This document shows, in pieces, positions 1 through 11,300 of a DNA stretch of 64,000 nucleotides. The notes below the pieces were generated by a model. That model saw only the letters and a list, made by a program, of their open reading frames with translations, did no database searches and was not told the origin of the DNA. Source of the DNA: Galbula dea (lineage: Eukaryota > Chordata > Aves > Piciformes > Galbulidae). Within the stretch, counting starts at the first letter, position 1, and each line of letters begins with the position of its first letter. Made by a program: the position numbers and the translations under genes. The stretch spans positions 2,152,736 to 2,216,735 of the forward strand of contig VWZX01010081.1 of the NCBI GenBank assembly GCA_013399015.1, given 5' to 3'.

Positions 1-2271
1 TGGATTGAGTTGATCTTTCCCTAGTCAAGTGTGTGTTGCCTGTGACAGTAACTGGTGAGCAACCGCCTTGGCTTTATCTCAGCCCATGAGCTCTGCCACC
101 TTGTCTTGTCCCATCTGCTGCCAGTGAGGGGAAAATAAGTGAGTGGCTGGATGAGCATTTAGCATCTGGCCACAGGCAGCTCACCCCAGAACTATCTCTC
201 TCTGATCCCAGTGTTCTCTGTCTGAACAGCCCATGTACAGATCTAAGCTTGCAACAAGAGAAAGCCAAGCAAATGTGCTGGTGTAACACTGAATGCTGAC
301 CATGTGCTGATGCATCTCTCCAGAAGGAGGTTATTTGGCTTCTCCTTGGAGCTCAGTTGCATTCTGCCCTGTGAAACATGGGATGATTAAGCTTTTAACC
401 CTTCATGCATGTGGGGTGTTTTTTATACCAAAAGATGGTCTATGTGTCCATGATAACTGTGGGAATTGGATTAGGACAGGAAGATGGGAACCACAAGAGG
501 GGTAATATTTGAAGGGATAGGAAACAGTTTTGGTTCACTGAACACCTGTTTTACATGTCCTGTACTTTGTCAGTCAGGTAGCACTGAGAGCTTAAATTTA
601 CACCATACTGAATGTAAGAATCTTGCAAGAGTAAAGTGTAAATCTGTCCAATGGTATCAGAAGTATATAGTGAGTCTGGTTCTTGGTGGTTTGCCTGGCA
701 CTGCTGCCTCACCTCTAAAGGGTTACCAACAGGGGCTTGGCTTCTAGCAGCCTTTCTTTTGTAGGGAGCTGACATTTCAGCTGTGTAAGTAAGAAAAATG
801 ATTATTTTGAAAGTGAGATGCTACAGTAAAGAAGACAGTGGCATTTGGCAGGGGCTAGCATTACTTGCTTCTGCTGGTTTCTAAATCATATTAGAGACAA
901 GAGAGTTCTTGAATGCCTTTTACTATGTATAGAGGGTTTCTCTTATTCTGTGTATTCATTTCTGAGCTGGTTTCCAGTTTGCATGTTCTTTAACATTGTC
1001 CTTTGCATAGCCCATCCATCCAATCTTGTTTCAGCCAGACATCATTGCCTTAAGAGGTAGTTGAAGACTTTGCCATAGATTTAGATTTTCATTCTGAAGT
1101 CAGTGTGTTACATGTGCAGATGTTTAAACATTATTTACCCCTTACCAATATAGTTACATTTACTTTTATTATAGGCCAGTAGGTTTTTGTTTCTGGTTTA
1201 CCAGTAGTGATTCATGCCTTGCAAATGTGTACTGGGAGGGCTCTGTGGTGCACAAAAAGTTTAAGAAAGAAGAATTACTTCAGTTTTTAACTGCTTTGAG
1301 CTCATAATGTGGAAAGATCTTTAGACAAGGTTGTCTCTTCACTCAGAAAAGTGCTAGTTTGTGTGACCATCTGAGTATATGAAATGCAGTGTTACATTTC
1401 ATTTTACATTTCCCCATGAAAGCTTTTCAGATCACTTATTTATGAATTTGGAGGTGGGGTGTGATGTCAAAATCACAGAATTTGGGGTCTGTGTGAAAGA
1501 TGAGAACTGCTTAGGGAATCAGAGTGTCATTATTGCCCAGAAGCTGAGTATCTCTTGCAAGAGCTCCAGGTTCCAATGGGTATAATTTCTGTATCTCTCC
1601 AGCTGCATATTTTCTTTTGGAATAAAAGTATGCAACAAGAAATTGAGGATTGAAGGACTTAAAGGTCATTGTATCTCTGGGTGACACAGTCATTAGAAAT
1701 ACTACCTTTTTTTTTTTTGGCTATGGCTGATTATCTAGTGCATGGTTTTCCAAAAGTAGTTGAGAGGGAATTCAGTTAAATGATTGCTGACAAAATGAGC
1801 CTCTCTTAAGGTCTGTGGAAACATGGAGGTATAATACAAGGCCAGGATGGTGCCTTTGAAAGATGATGCCCAATATCTAAACCTCTGAAACAGCTCATTT
1901 GTGGATTAATTGCTTGCTAAAATTGCACTTCCTACACAGAGGCAGATCTAATGGGATAGATACTCATAAGACAAGAAAATGAAAAGATCAATCTTTTGAA
2001 AAACCTATAAAAGTAATTCATACTTTGACCAAGACTTTGTTTTCAAGTTTTTAACCCAAAGCAATTTTATTTTCATAGCTAAGCTATAAATTGCAGCCCC
2101 AAAAAGTGCACATGTGGCGAGAAGAGACAGAAAGATTTGGCACAGTTTCTCTTTCCTGAGATTGTGCTGGCTGTTAAGCCCAAACTAATGACTTATTTTT
2201 TTACCTAAAGCATTGACTTTCTTGATGATATTTGGCCACAAATAAGACACATGTTTCAGTGTTAATCAGTT
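1..2271. other. non-coding stretch, nothing recognised
   Basis: No repeat family, RNA gene or convincing exon was recognised here. Open frames are all below 90 codons, lack any domain I know, and overlap each other on both strands, as expected by chance. A run of 12 T lies at 1707-1718. The sequence is AT-rich with few CpG, like the rest of the window, so intron or intergenic DNA is the simplest reading. Confidence 0.6.
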
Positions 2272-2594
2272 TGGGTGTGGGCCATCTTTCAGGTGCAGTC
2301 TCATCTCTTCTCTCTTGTGACCAGCAACAGAACCCAAGGGAATGGCATGAAGCTGTACCAGGGGAGCTTGAGGTTGGATATTAGGAAAGGTTCTTCACCC
2401 AGAGGGTGGTGGAGGCCCTGGAACAGGCTCCCCAGAGGAGTAGTCACAGTGCCAAGCCTGACAGAATTCAGGAAGCATTTGGATGTGGTCCCCAGGCACA
2501 TAGTGTAATTTTGGGGCTGTCCTGTTCAGAGACAGGAGTTGGACTTGGTGATCCTTGTGGGTCCCTGCCACTGAGGAGATTCTATGATTCTATG
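2272..2594 (+). mobile_element. CR1 LINE, 5'-truncated, 3' end intact
   Basis: CR1 non-LTR retrotransposon fragment. The sequence shows the ORF2 C-terminal region: the 'aacagaacccaagggaatgg' segment equals the DRTRGN region, followed by 'ggatattaggaaaggttctt' and 'ggaacaggctccccagagga'. The 3' tail is 'gttggacttggtgatccttg' followed by TCTATGATTCTATG, the CR1 terminal tandem octamer. It lacks everything upstream of the ORF2 C-terminus, as is usual for CR1 after incomplete reverse transcription. The tail type (ccttgtgggtccc) matches the small copy at 15150-15213 and differs from most other copies here. The coding frame is broken by stops, so it is inactive. Confidence 0.93.
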
Positions 2595-2805
2595 CAGTCC
2601 TCTCTGGTTTCACAGGAGGGATGAGTCTGCTGCACTGTTAATACAGGAGACCCCAGTGAGGAGCTAAACAATATAACTGGGGCAAAAAGTGTCTGTGCCT
2701 GAAAAAGTGGGGCAGTAACTGATCCTTAGGCAAGTGATGGAGGGGAGACAAGGGAACTTGTAGTGTGGGGTGGTGTTTTTGTGGTTTTTTTTACAGAGAA
2801 AAAAA

Positions 2806-2860
2806 TAGTTTGATATGTACTTTAATTTGTTTAGTTTGATATGTACTTTATTTAATTTGT
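2806..2860 (+). repeat. short tandem duplication, about 26-29 bp unit x2
   Basis: The unit 'tagtttgatatgtacttta' followed by 'atttgtt' occurs at 2806-2831 and again at 2832-2860, with a few extra bases before 'atttgt' in the second copy. Two copies only. This looks like replication slippage or a local duplication in AT-rich DNA. Confidence 0.85.
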
Positions 2861-2944
2861 GTACTGATTTTGAGCCTTTTCCCATTATTTTTGTCCTTAT
2901 TTCTGTGCAAATGTATTTATAATCCCATTTAGTTTGCATTCTCT

Positions 2945-3360
2945 TTTAAAACTTAATTTTATTACTTATTCCTGTCTCCTCTTTCCTTTCATGCTTATGT
3001 TCTTGCAACTTTTCCAGGACCTTCTGTACTTCAGTTATCCCTTCCACTCCAGCTCTGCATCTTCACTCAATAATTTCATTTAGCCCTAAACCTCACTGTT
3101 GCTTTGTTCATTTTTCCCCCACTTTTTCTAGCTTTTTTTAGTTCTGCTGCTAAAACTGCTTAAAATACTAAAACCCCCTATTTTTTTATCCTACTTGTTC
3201 CTTTATTTTTCTTCTTTCATAATCCTAAACAGATTTCCTTTCCCTTCTCATAATCTTATCATTTCTCTTCACTGATGTCCTAATTCTTATTCTTCTTCAT
3301 TTTCTGTCTCAGCTTTTATCTTCCCATTAGCAGTCCTTTGTCTTTTGCTGTCTTGTTGTG
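2945..3360 (+). repeat. pyrimidine-rich (C/T) low-complexity stretch
   Basis: For about 400 bp the plus strand is strongly biased to T and C, with repeated tracts such as 'cttcttcattttctgtctc' and 'tttcctttcccttctcataa', and little G. It has no regular period, so it is not a microsatellite. Such strand-asymmetric tracts are common in introns and degenerate simple repeats. No gene was seen in it. Confidence 0.6.
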
Positions 3361-5880
3361 CTACTGCTGTTTAGTAGTCAGCATGAGGAAAAGAGAATTT
3401 TGGGAGATGAGGAGTGCACCTTCAGCAGCATAATTCAGCTGAATATTGAGGTGATTGTGAGAGCATTGGTTATTTGGCTGTGGTGGCACTCTCTGCCAGG
3501 ATCAGCTCTGGTAGAAGAGGAGTAGAGAAATTCTCCATCACAGCATTGTCTGTTAATTGATAACATTTAAAAACATATTTAGAAATAACTGTTGAGTATG
3601 TAGCATCATCAAAACCTTTCTGGCTCTGCTGGTATAAAAAAAAAAGTCATTTTTGATAATGCAGGGGTTCCTAAATTACAGCAATCTTACCTATGGAATT
3701 TCTTGGTGAAATATTTTTATCTGAGGTGCTGCAACTTCCCTGCAGGCCCCTGTTGCACTGAGACTCATTACAAATGTGTCTAATTAGAATGATACATCTG
3801 GCCTGGAGATCCTGTACTGGGAGACATGTAGTGTGGTTAAAGAGTGGGCTGGATGGTATTCTTTTCTTTGTAATTTACAAAGTGCTCAAGTGTAATAACC
3901 ATTTTTCTTCTCAAAACTGCTGATGAAAACAACTCTTGTTAGCAGGCAGATGGCTCTCTGGAAGAGAAGTACAATTGCTCTTTTTGAAATGGGGGCTGGG
4001 ATTTAGAATGAGAGTTTAGATGTGTTAATGATCAAATGCACAGTGGTTTTAGTCAGCAAAGAGGACACTTTGGACAAAGAAATAGTGCAAGACAAAAACC
4101 TCTGCTCAAAGAGTAATGCAGAACTAGGATAAAGCAGTGTAACTGCAGTGAGTTACTACAGTGTGCATTCAGCTGTGCTGCACTTGAGCCTTTTAATAAA
4201 GCAGAGAAGGAAATGATGGCAAAGATTTAATTTCAAAAAGTATCCTTCAGGATTCAGTTCCTTATGTTAACTTATGGATGTACAGATTAAATCCAGAAAG
4301 TCCATGTTTTAGCAGCTCTTCCTCATGTCTTGGTACTTTTGGGTGAAACTTCACTGTGCCAAATCAAACCTTCTGAAGCCTGCATTGCTTAACACCTTCA
4401 TCTTGCATTATTCAAAGATTTGGCAACATCCCTGTGCATCTACTTTGTAGGATTCTGAGTTGTGCCCTCAGAAATAGATCTGAAATTGTATGTCAGACTT
4501 GGATATGCCCAATATGAAGTAATTTTGAGTTAGTTCTACTCATGACAACAGGCACTGGTAGGATTGGGCCCAAGTTTCTGTATATAATTCCTCATGGAAA
4601 ATGCTAAATTAATTTTTACCATCTGACATTTATAACCTCACTAAGGGTACAGTTTCTTAGAAGGTGTGGCTGTTAATGGTGGGTTTGCAATAGCATGAGT
4701 TACTTCAAAGTGAAGATGTGGCAAACTTATTTTTTCCTTATTTTAGTGTTGAAACAAAATCTAGGTGGATATTTTAAGATAAAATTACCCCTAAAATGCT
4801 ACTTTGCTTTGCATTCAGAGGTATGCCAAGGCTCCAAAGAATGTCTCTCACTGCCTTTATGCTCAGGCTATAGATCATATTGAGATGGATTTTTTTTAAC
4901 TCATTCTGATTTTTCTCTGCTCTACTTCTGTACCAAGCTATTTGATATTTTAGTTAATATTTTAAGCTGTTTAAAGTTGTCAAAGGTAGATGTCTTGTGG
5001 CTGCTATCTTTGGTTTTCTAGCTTGTTGTTGGAAGAGGTAATTTAGTTAACAAGTGTCCTTCTTAACCTAAAGCCAGTGGTAAGTTCAAGTACAAAAACC
5101 AGGTACAAATAGTGAATAGTAGAAATAACAGATATCTGCTCTACTATTGAGAGAAGTTGCATCCTATGGCACCTCTTCAGTACAATAGTAACAATAATAT
5201 ATCTTTATTCTATTGAAATCTGTCTTCTCTGACTATATTTTCAGTAAAATAAATAGCACCTGTTGTTGCCTTGCCTTTCAATGAGTTTGTCTTCAAGCTT
5301 CTCACCCCCTTCAAACCAAAGCATTGCTGGTGGCTGGAGCTCTTCTTTCAGTCCCTGGGAAGTCATGTAGAGGAGAACATGTGCTGAGGTGGTAGCTTCT
5401 GTTTTTTCCAGCATATCCAATTAATAAGGGAACCTACTGGGATGTTGGATTTTCCATGATAACAAATGCTTTGTTTCATTGATTGGTAATTCCCTGTTCA
5501 ACATGAGACAGTAGCAGGCTTATTTTCACAGTTGGGTTTTTATTCAGTAACTATGTTCTTTATCCAAGAGAGAGAATAGTCTTCTCTCTCTCCCCCTTAC
5601 CCCAAAGTTGGATTTCCAGGTTTATTTGTGTCTGTGACCTGCATGTAGCTGTAAGTGTACTGAAGGTGATGGTTTTACTCATTAGGCTTCTGTCATGCCA
5701 AATCTCATTTCACTTTGGCTGCACTGGAGATGTCTCTGAGGTTAGCCAGGTCAAAGCTGAAGTTGCTGCAAGAAACTATATAATTTCTTTCTTGCTAACA
5801 ATCCTGGGGATTTGAAAGTGTCTGATGAATAAGGTCAGTTGAACTGAACTATTTTTGTATTTACAAAATTATTTGATTTG

Positions 5881-5986
5881 CTTTGTTCTTCCCTTCCTCT
5901 GCAGTGACTTGGGCCTGGCCTTCCACCCCAACCACTTCTTGATACGTAGTGGATTTCGTGCATGTCCTGGCTATGTGACTTCCTAG
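5881..5986 (+). other. candidate splice acceptor and short terminal exon
   Basis: A good acceptor-like tract (ctttgttcttcccttcctct then gcag, AG at 5903-5904) precedes 5905-5986, which is GC-richer than its surroundings and open in one frame for 26 codons before TAG at 5984-5986. The peptide begins DLGLAFHPNHFLIRSGF and ends in CPGYVTS. The other two forward frames close quickly. A 26-codon open frame alone is not significant by chance, and I do not recognise the peptide, so this is only a candidate. No convincing polyadenylation signal sits directly behind it; AATAAA occurs much further on, near 6424 and 6472. Confidence 0.15.
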
Positions 5987-6578
5987 CAGGAGGAGGGAAA
6001 TTACAAGCATCCCATTAAAGTGTCAAATTAAATTCTTAAAGATGAAACATCTAAAGTAGCTGAAACATTACCTCCCAAACAAAAAGTCCAATTGATCCTA
6101 CTTAATTACATGCTTAATAATTTTACACCAATGGAAAGCACGTTGACGATGTACTGATCCATTGCATATTCACTGCCACCTCCTCCTTATTTGCTTTGAA
6201 TCTCATCATTATCATGCACAGAAAAACTAGTATTCTTAGAATTTTTATAGTATTATTTCCATACAAAATGAGGGAAAAAAAATTGTAATGTCTGAATACT
6301 AAGCAGCTCATTAAGGCAGTTTGTAATATAACTGTTCATGATAAAAGCAGCTGAGAAACACTGATAGAAAATAGTGCTTCAGTCCCAGAGTATATCTAAG
6401 ATTAGAAGAATCATGCCTTGGATAATAAATACTTCAGGGAAAACAGGAAATCTTAAATACAAATAACATCAAATAAAAAGCTTTGTATGCTTAATTAAAC
6501 ACATTAACACATGCATTTATTTCAGTTAAATAATTAATATGCTACTAGTACTGGCAGAAGGAAATTTTTTTTGGTGGT

Positions 6579-6619
6579 TAAAAAAACCCACAAAACCCAA
6601 ACAAACAAAACCTGAAAAG
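6579..6619 (+). repeat. A/C-rich low-complexity patch
   Basis: Short tract of AAAAACCC- and CAAA-type repeats (for example 'cccaaacaaacaaaacc'). Degenerate, with no fixed period. Confidence 0.6.
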
Positions 6620-7731
6620 ACTTTTAATTACAGGAGAAAAAGTGCTTCCTTTAAAAGACATTAAGGATATTTTTATCTGGAGCTGGCACAAAGATTGTTA
6701 ATTGAATTACACAGCAAGTAAAATGTGTGGAAGGAAGAGTCTAATCTACTGTGTCAGAACCCTGGTCCTTAAATAATTTTCCCTGCATGAGCAAGCCACT
6801 GTCTCTAGCCAAAGAAGCAGGATTGGCTTTGAAACAGTTAGGGTGATGAGTGGTTCCTTCTCTATCCATGTGCATTAAGGTTTGGTCCTTGAAGTTATTG
6901 TCTCTGGCATTTTGGTCATACTTTGTCCAGGCCACAGGAACAGGCTACTGTGAATTACCTCTCCAAAACTGTCCATAGGCTGGGTGACAAAGAATTCTGT
7001 GTTCATAGTGAGGGTTTTCTAGAGGTCAGAGCTAAGATTTGGGGACACATACTGCAGGATTAAAGGATGTGTTTGAGGTTTGTTATCATCACTTTATTTT
7101 TTGGTATAGATTTATCTGTGCTTTCTTCCTTTACACAAGCTTTTTGTACTGACTTAAAGCAGAGTCTTTTGCTGCTGTTTGATTGGAATTCAGCTCAAGT
7201 TTCATGTTCAACTCCAGGACTCCTAACCTATGAAGAAACACTGCTGGCAGCTTTCTAAAGGGATCAGGTGTGGTCCTTAACCTTTAATCAGATACTAAAC
7301 TATACAAGATATAATTGATTGAGATGTAACAGTATTTGGTCATCTGAGTCCTCAATAAATCAATAACCCACAAATTATTTCTATTAGAGAGGCATCTGGT
7401 ATTGCTGACAGAAAATATTATGCAATGCACTCTCTGCACTTCTGACTGTTGAGTCACCAATTGGAAAACTCCCACTGATTTTTTAAAAATTTGTTTATTT
7501 TGGATGAAAGAGAATTTTTCCTGCAGTTTTCAGCTTGCTTTATAAGGGACAAGTCACCAAGGCAGGAAAAATGGGAGATTGCTCAGAGGGAAAATGAATT
7601 TATACATAAGCAGGGTAGAATGCATCCTTCTGCAGAAGTTCAGTACAGGGAACTTTCATAACTTAAACCTCAAATACATTGTTTAATCCTGTAGTATGAG
7701 TCTCTTTTTGCTTGTGATGGAGAGAGCACAA

Positions 7732-8370
7732 TCATAGAATTATAGAATTGAAAGGTTGGAAGACATCTTTTAAGGTCATGAATTCCAAATGTGCCCAGTC
7801 ACCACTAAACCATGTCTGTCAGCACCACATCTACACATCTTTTCAAACTCTCCAGGGATGGTGACTCCACCACTGCCCTGGGCAGCCTGGGCCAGTGCTT
7901 GATAACCTGTTCAGGGAAGAATTTTTTCCTAATGTCTAGTCTAAACCTCCCCTTGTGCAATTTGAGGCCATTTCCTCTTGTCCTGTCACTTTTTCCTTGG
8001 GAGAAGAGACCAACCTCCACCTCACTCCAGCCTCCTTTCAGGTCATTGTGGAGAGTGAGAAGGTCTCCCCTGAGACTCCTTTTCTCCAGGCTAAACAACT
8101 CCAGTTCCCTCAGCTGCTCCTCAAAACACTCATGCTCTAGACCCTTCACCAGCTTTGTTGCCCTTCTTTGGACATACTCCAACACCTCAATGTCCTTCTT
8201 GGAGTGAGGAGCCCAAAACTGAACCCAGGCTTACCAGTGCCCAGTATAGGACCATCACTTCCCTAGTCCTGCTGGCCACACTATAGCTGATCCAAGCCAG
8301 GATGCTGTTGGCCTTCTTGGCTACCTGGGCAGGCTTCTGGCTCATCTTCAGCCAAGTATTGACCAAATAG
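7732..8370 (-). mobile_element. CR1 LINE, 640 bp, ORF2 C-terminus recognisable
   Basis: Minus-strand CR1. The 3' end lies at 7732 (reverse complement of the ATTCTATGATT-type tail and 'ccaacctttcaattctat'). Reading leftwards, the frame at 8185-7805 encodes about 126 residues of the ORF2 C-terminus: VQRRATKLVKGLEHE, then LRELELFSLEKR, SDRTRGNGLKLH, FRLDIRKKFF and LPRAVVESPSLE. This region follows the reverse transcriptase in CR1 ORF2 and has no catalytic residues of its own. Upstream the match continues in another frame (LAWISYSVASRTREV region, about 8240-8330), so a frameshift lies near 8190. Homology fades near 8370, the 5' truncation. Dead copy; it shares its tail type with 13730-13930, 34740-34978 and 61315-61970. 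Confidence 0.95.
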
Positions 8371-11300
8371 AATATTATGCTGGTGCTGGGCTTAGACATA
8401 AGGCTGTCCTCCAAGCATCCCTTTCATTGTTCAGAGGGATGGTAAGTAAGAATGCTAGAAGAGGCCATTTCATAGCTCTGGTCTCTAGTCTGCCACATGA
8501 AAGGGTGCTGGAAGAAGGGACTTGGCTAGTTGCCTGTTTCTATAGTTGGTTCAAGTATGTATATAGATTTAAATGTTTTATTTAATGTTCTTTTGTATTT
8601 CTCTAGAAGTACTAGAAAGATATGAAATAGATAAATGTTTCTTAATAAGGTAGAGCAAGGTTAACTTTGACTAAGCTAAGCTTAGAAAAAGTGCTTTAGT
8701 GGATGGCTTTTTTTTTGGGTTGATGATAGGTTGAAATGATTCATATAATATTCCTTGACCTCTAAGAACTGGTCTCTTTGTTTTTTGGCTTGCTGCTGTC
8801 AGAAGTAGTACCCAAAAAGATGAGAGCACACAGTCATTACACAGCCAACATCTATAATGCAGCCTCATCTTGGTAGTGTCGGGAGCACAGCTCATGGCAG
8901 TGCAAGGATCTGCTGCAGGTGCCTATTTGAAGAGCCTTGGAAGGCTCTGTGGGACAAATGGCTGTGGAGCCCTTGGCCTTGTGAAGGGAAGCTTTAGATG
9001 GAGGAGCAACAGGATCTAATCAGTTCCAAAGCCCTTCAGCAGCCTGCACAGGTCAATGCAAACCATGCAACCTTTACACCTCAACCCAGAATACGAATGG
9101 CTGCTGCCAAACAGTGACACATGCTGTCTCACGCTCATGATTCACCTGCCTCTCCCTCATCTGCCAGACATTTAGTCACAGACTATTGCTGAGAGCTTTA
9201 CAACTCCTTTTTTACAGTCAGTTTTATCTCATGGTTCCCTCTGTAGTGTACACTGGGTTGTTTTTGGTTTTTTTTTTGAAGGAATGAGTTTTGAAAGTAA
9301 CTGAGATGCTTTGCTCTAATGAGAAGCAAGCTTAGGAAGGAAGACAAAATTGCTGTGATCAAGACAGGTCAGTTATGATTTACCATGATGTATGGGTTTT
9401 TTTTCTGTGTTATGTTTACTCTGTTTTTCCATGACTTGGCTGTATTTGTGGCCATGCTTTAGTTGCCAGCAGACTTATAATTGTGAATGCATAAAAATGC
9501 TCTGGGTTTCTTGAAGAGACTTTGAGCTTACTCCATCTGATTTTTGTATGATAGTAAATAGCTGAAAAAAACCCTTCATGCACAGTCAAGGGGAATGTTC
9601 ATTCTCCTTTGTGGAGAATAATGCTGACAGAAGTATAAAATTGCAACTGAGGAGTCAGTTGTTTAGAAAAGCAGTGATGCAGCACTCAGAATTACCTCAA
9701 AATATTGGTTTTAATCCAGATCTGGACCCCTTGAATGTATGACCCTCAATGGAAGGGTTTGGTAACTTACTAAAAAACACTCAGTGTTTGGAAAATTGAT
9801 GTGAAAAGTTGCTTAGAGCATAAGGGGGTGTTTAAGGTGCTTCTGTGTGGCTGTCTGCTGGGGAGCTGCTTTGTGACTGAGCTCTGTTGATGTTTCTCTG
9901 GCTATGTAGGGGAGCACTACACCAGATATGCTTATATTTGAATTTAAAGATTGATTTCTATTCCCAGAGCATGACAAAATAATGTTCTCATAAATGTTTG
10001 TGTGTATTTCTCTAGCAATCCTACTTTTAATTGTGTGTAGCACATAAGGAACTCCATTGTTGTAAGTGCATGAATTCAGTTGAAGCCTGAAAGCAGAACT
10101 TGAGCTACTCTAGGCCAGGGCTGGACTGAGACCAAATCTTATCCCTCAAGGAAGCACATCTTACTCTCTTCATTAAGTCACTGCAGGCCAGTAGAGTAGT
10201 ACTAACCTGGTATTAATCTACTGTGGTCCTCTAGGTACTTTTAAAGGCTGAGATGAGAGGCTTTGCCTGGGGTGGTGCTGCTTCAATGCACAGGAGCAGG
10301 CAGGACTCCTTCTCAGGCACAGGCTTACTGGTGGTACAATTGAATGATACTGGGATGCTGAAAGGATTTTGTCTTATGCCAAATACATGCATCAGGTTGA
10401 TAGTAAAATCTCTCTTAGCAATTCAACCCCTAGCAGCATAGAAACATGCCAAGCACCAAACTTATTCCTACCACCACGTGATAGCCTTGCTAAACTTATT
10501 ACACTGTGTGCCCACTTTACTCTCATATTTAATGACAGATCCATTCTAGTCAGGTGTTTTATCTTGTAAAAACTGCATTAGTTAGTCTGCAGCTAGTCAT
10601 AATATTTGGCATGTGATCTGTGCCCACCCTAGTGAACTGCTCACGAGGCAGAGATCTGTGGTGTAGATCTCTATGCATGGCTGTGCTGAGCTGATTAAAA
10701 TGTCTTAGACTCATGGAAGGTATCAGTTGTATTAACTATGGAGTTCTGGCAATAAAAACAAATGCAGCATGGCATGGAAATGCATTAACATCCCCTGGTT
10801 CACTGTAGCATTGTGTTTTCAGGGAAACAAACAAAAGCAATGTAATAAAGTGAGCTGGCATCAACCCAGTTACTCTCAGCAAACTGTGATGAGTTCAGGG
10901 TTGGGTCTTCTGCATTATTAATATATCTTTAAAGGCATGCAGGATCTTTGTTGCAGTAAGGAGGGAATAAAATAAGTCTTAGGAATCCTTGAAGGACCTT
11001 GTGCTGGTGTATTACTGAGATGTGTTTAGCAAAATTCAGCAGCTCAGAAGCACTGCAGGTGGCTTTTCTGGTAGCTGTTAGGGTCTCCTTGGGCTACTCA
11101 CAGCACAGCCAGTCACTGATACCACTGCAGTCCTTCCTGTTGCTGCTACTTGTCACTGTTGACCAGTCAAACATCAGTTAAAACCAGTCTCTTTTGCATG
11201 TAGTCCCTAAGCTCTGAATGCTCAGTGTAGCTCACTAATAAACTGTGTAACAGCAACCATACTTGGCCAAACCATCTCAGGATAATAGTCCTCTGTCTCA

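Larger units (their letters stand above)
2595..7731. other. non-coding stretch with low-complexity patches
   Basis: No named gene or repeat family was recognised. It holds a 26-bp tandem duplication (2806-2860), a long pyrimidine-rich stretch (about 2945-3360), a candidate terminal exon (5905-5986, low confidence) and an A/C-rich patch (6579-6619). The segment near 4555-4572 ends in 'aggattgggccc', a phrase I associate with old palindromic repeats of reptiles and birds, but too little is preserved to call it. Confidence 0.5.

Noticed and set aside
7812..8207. 131-codon plus-strand open frame
   Set aside because: Antisense shadow of the CR1 ORF2 remnant read on the minus strand.
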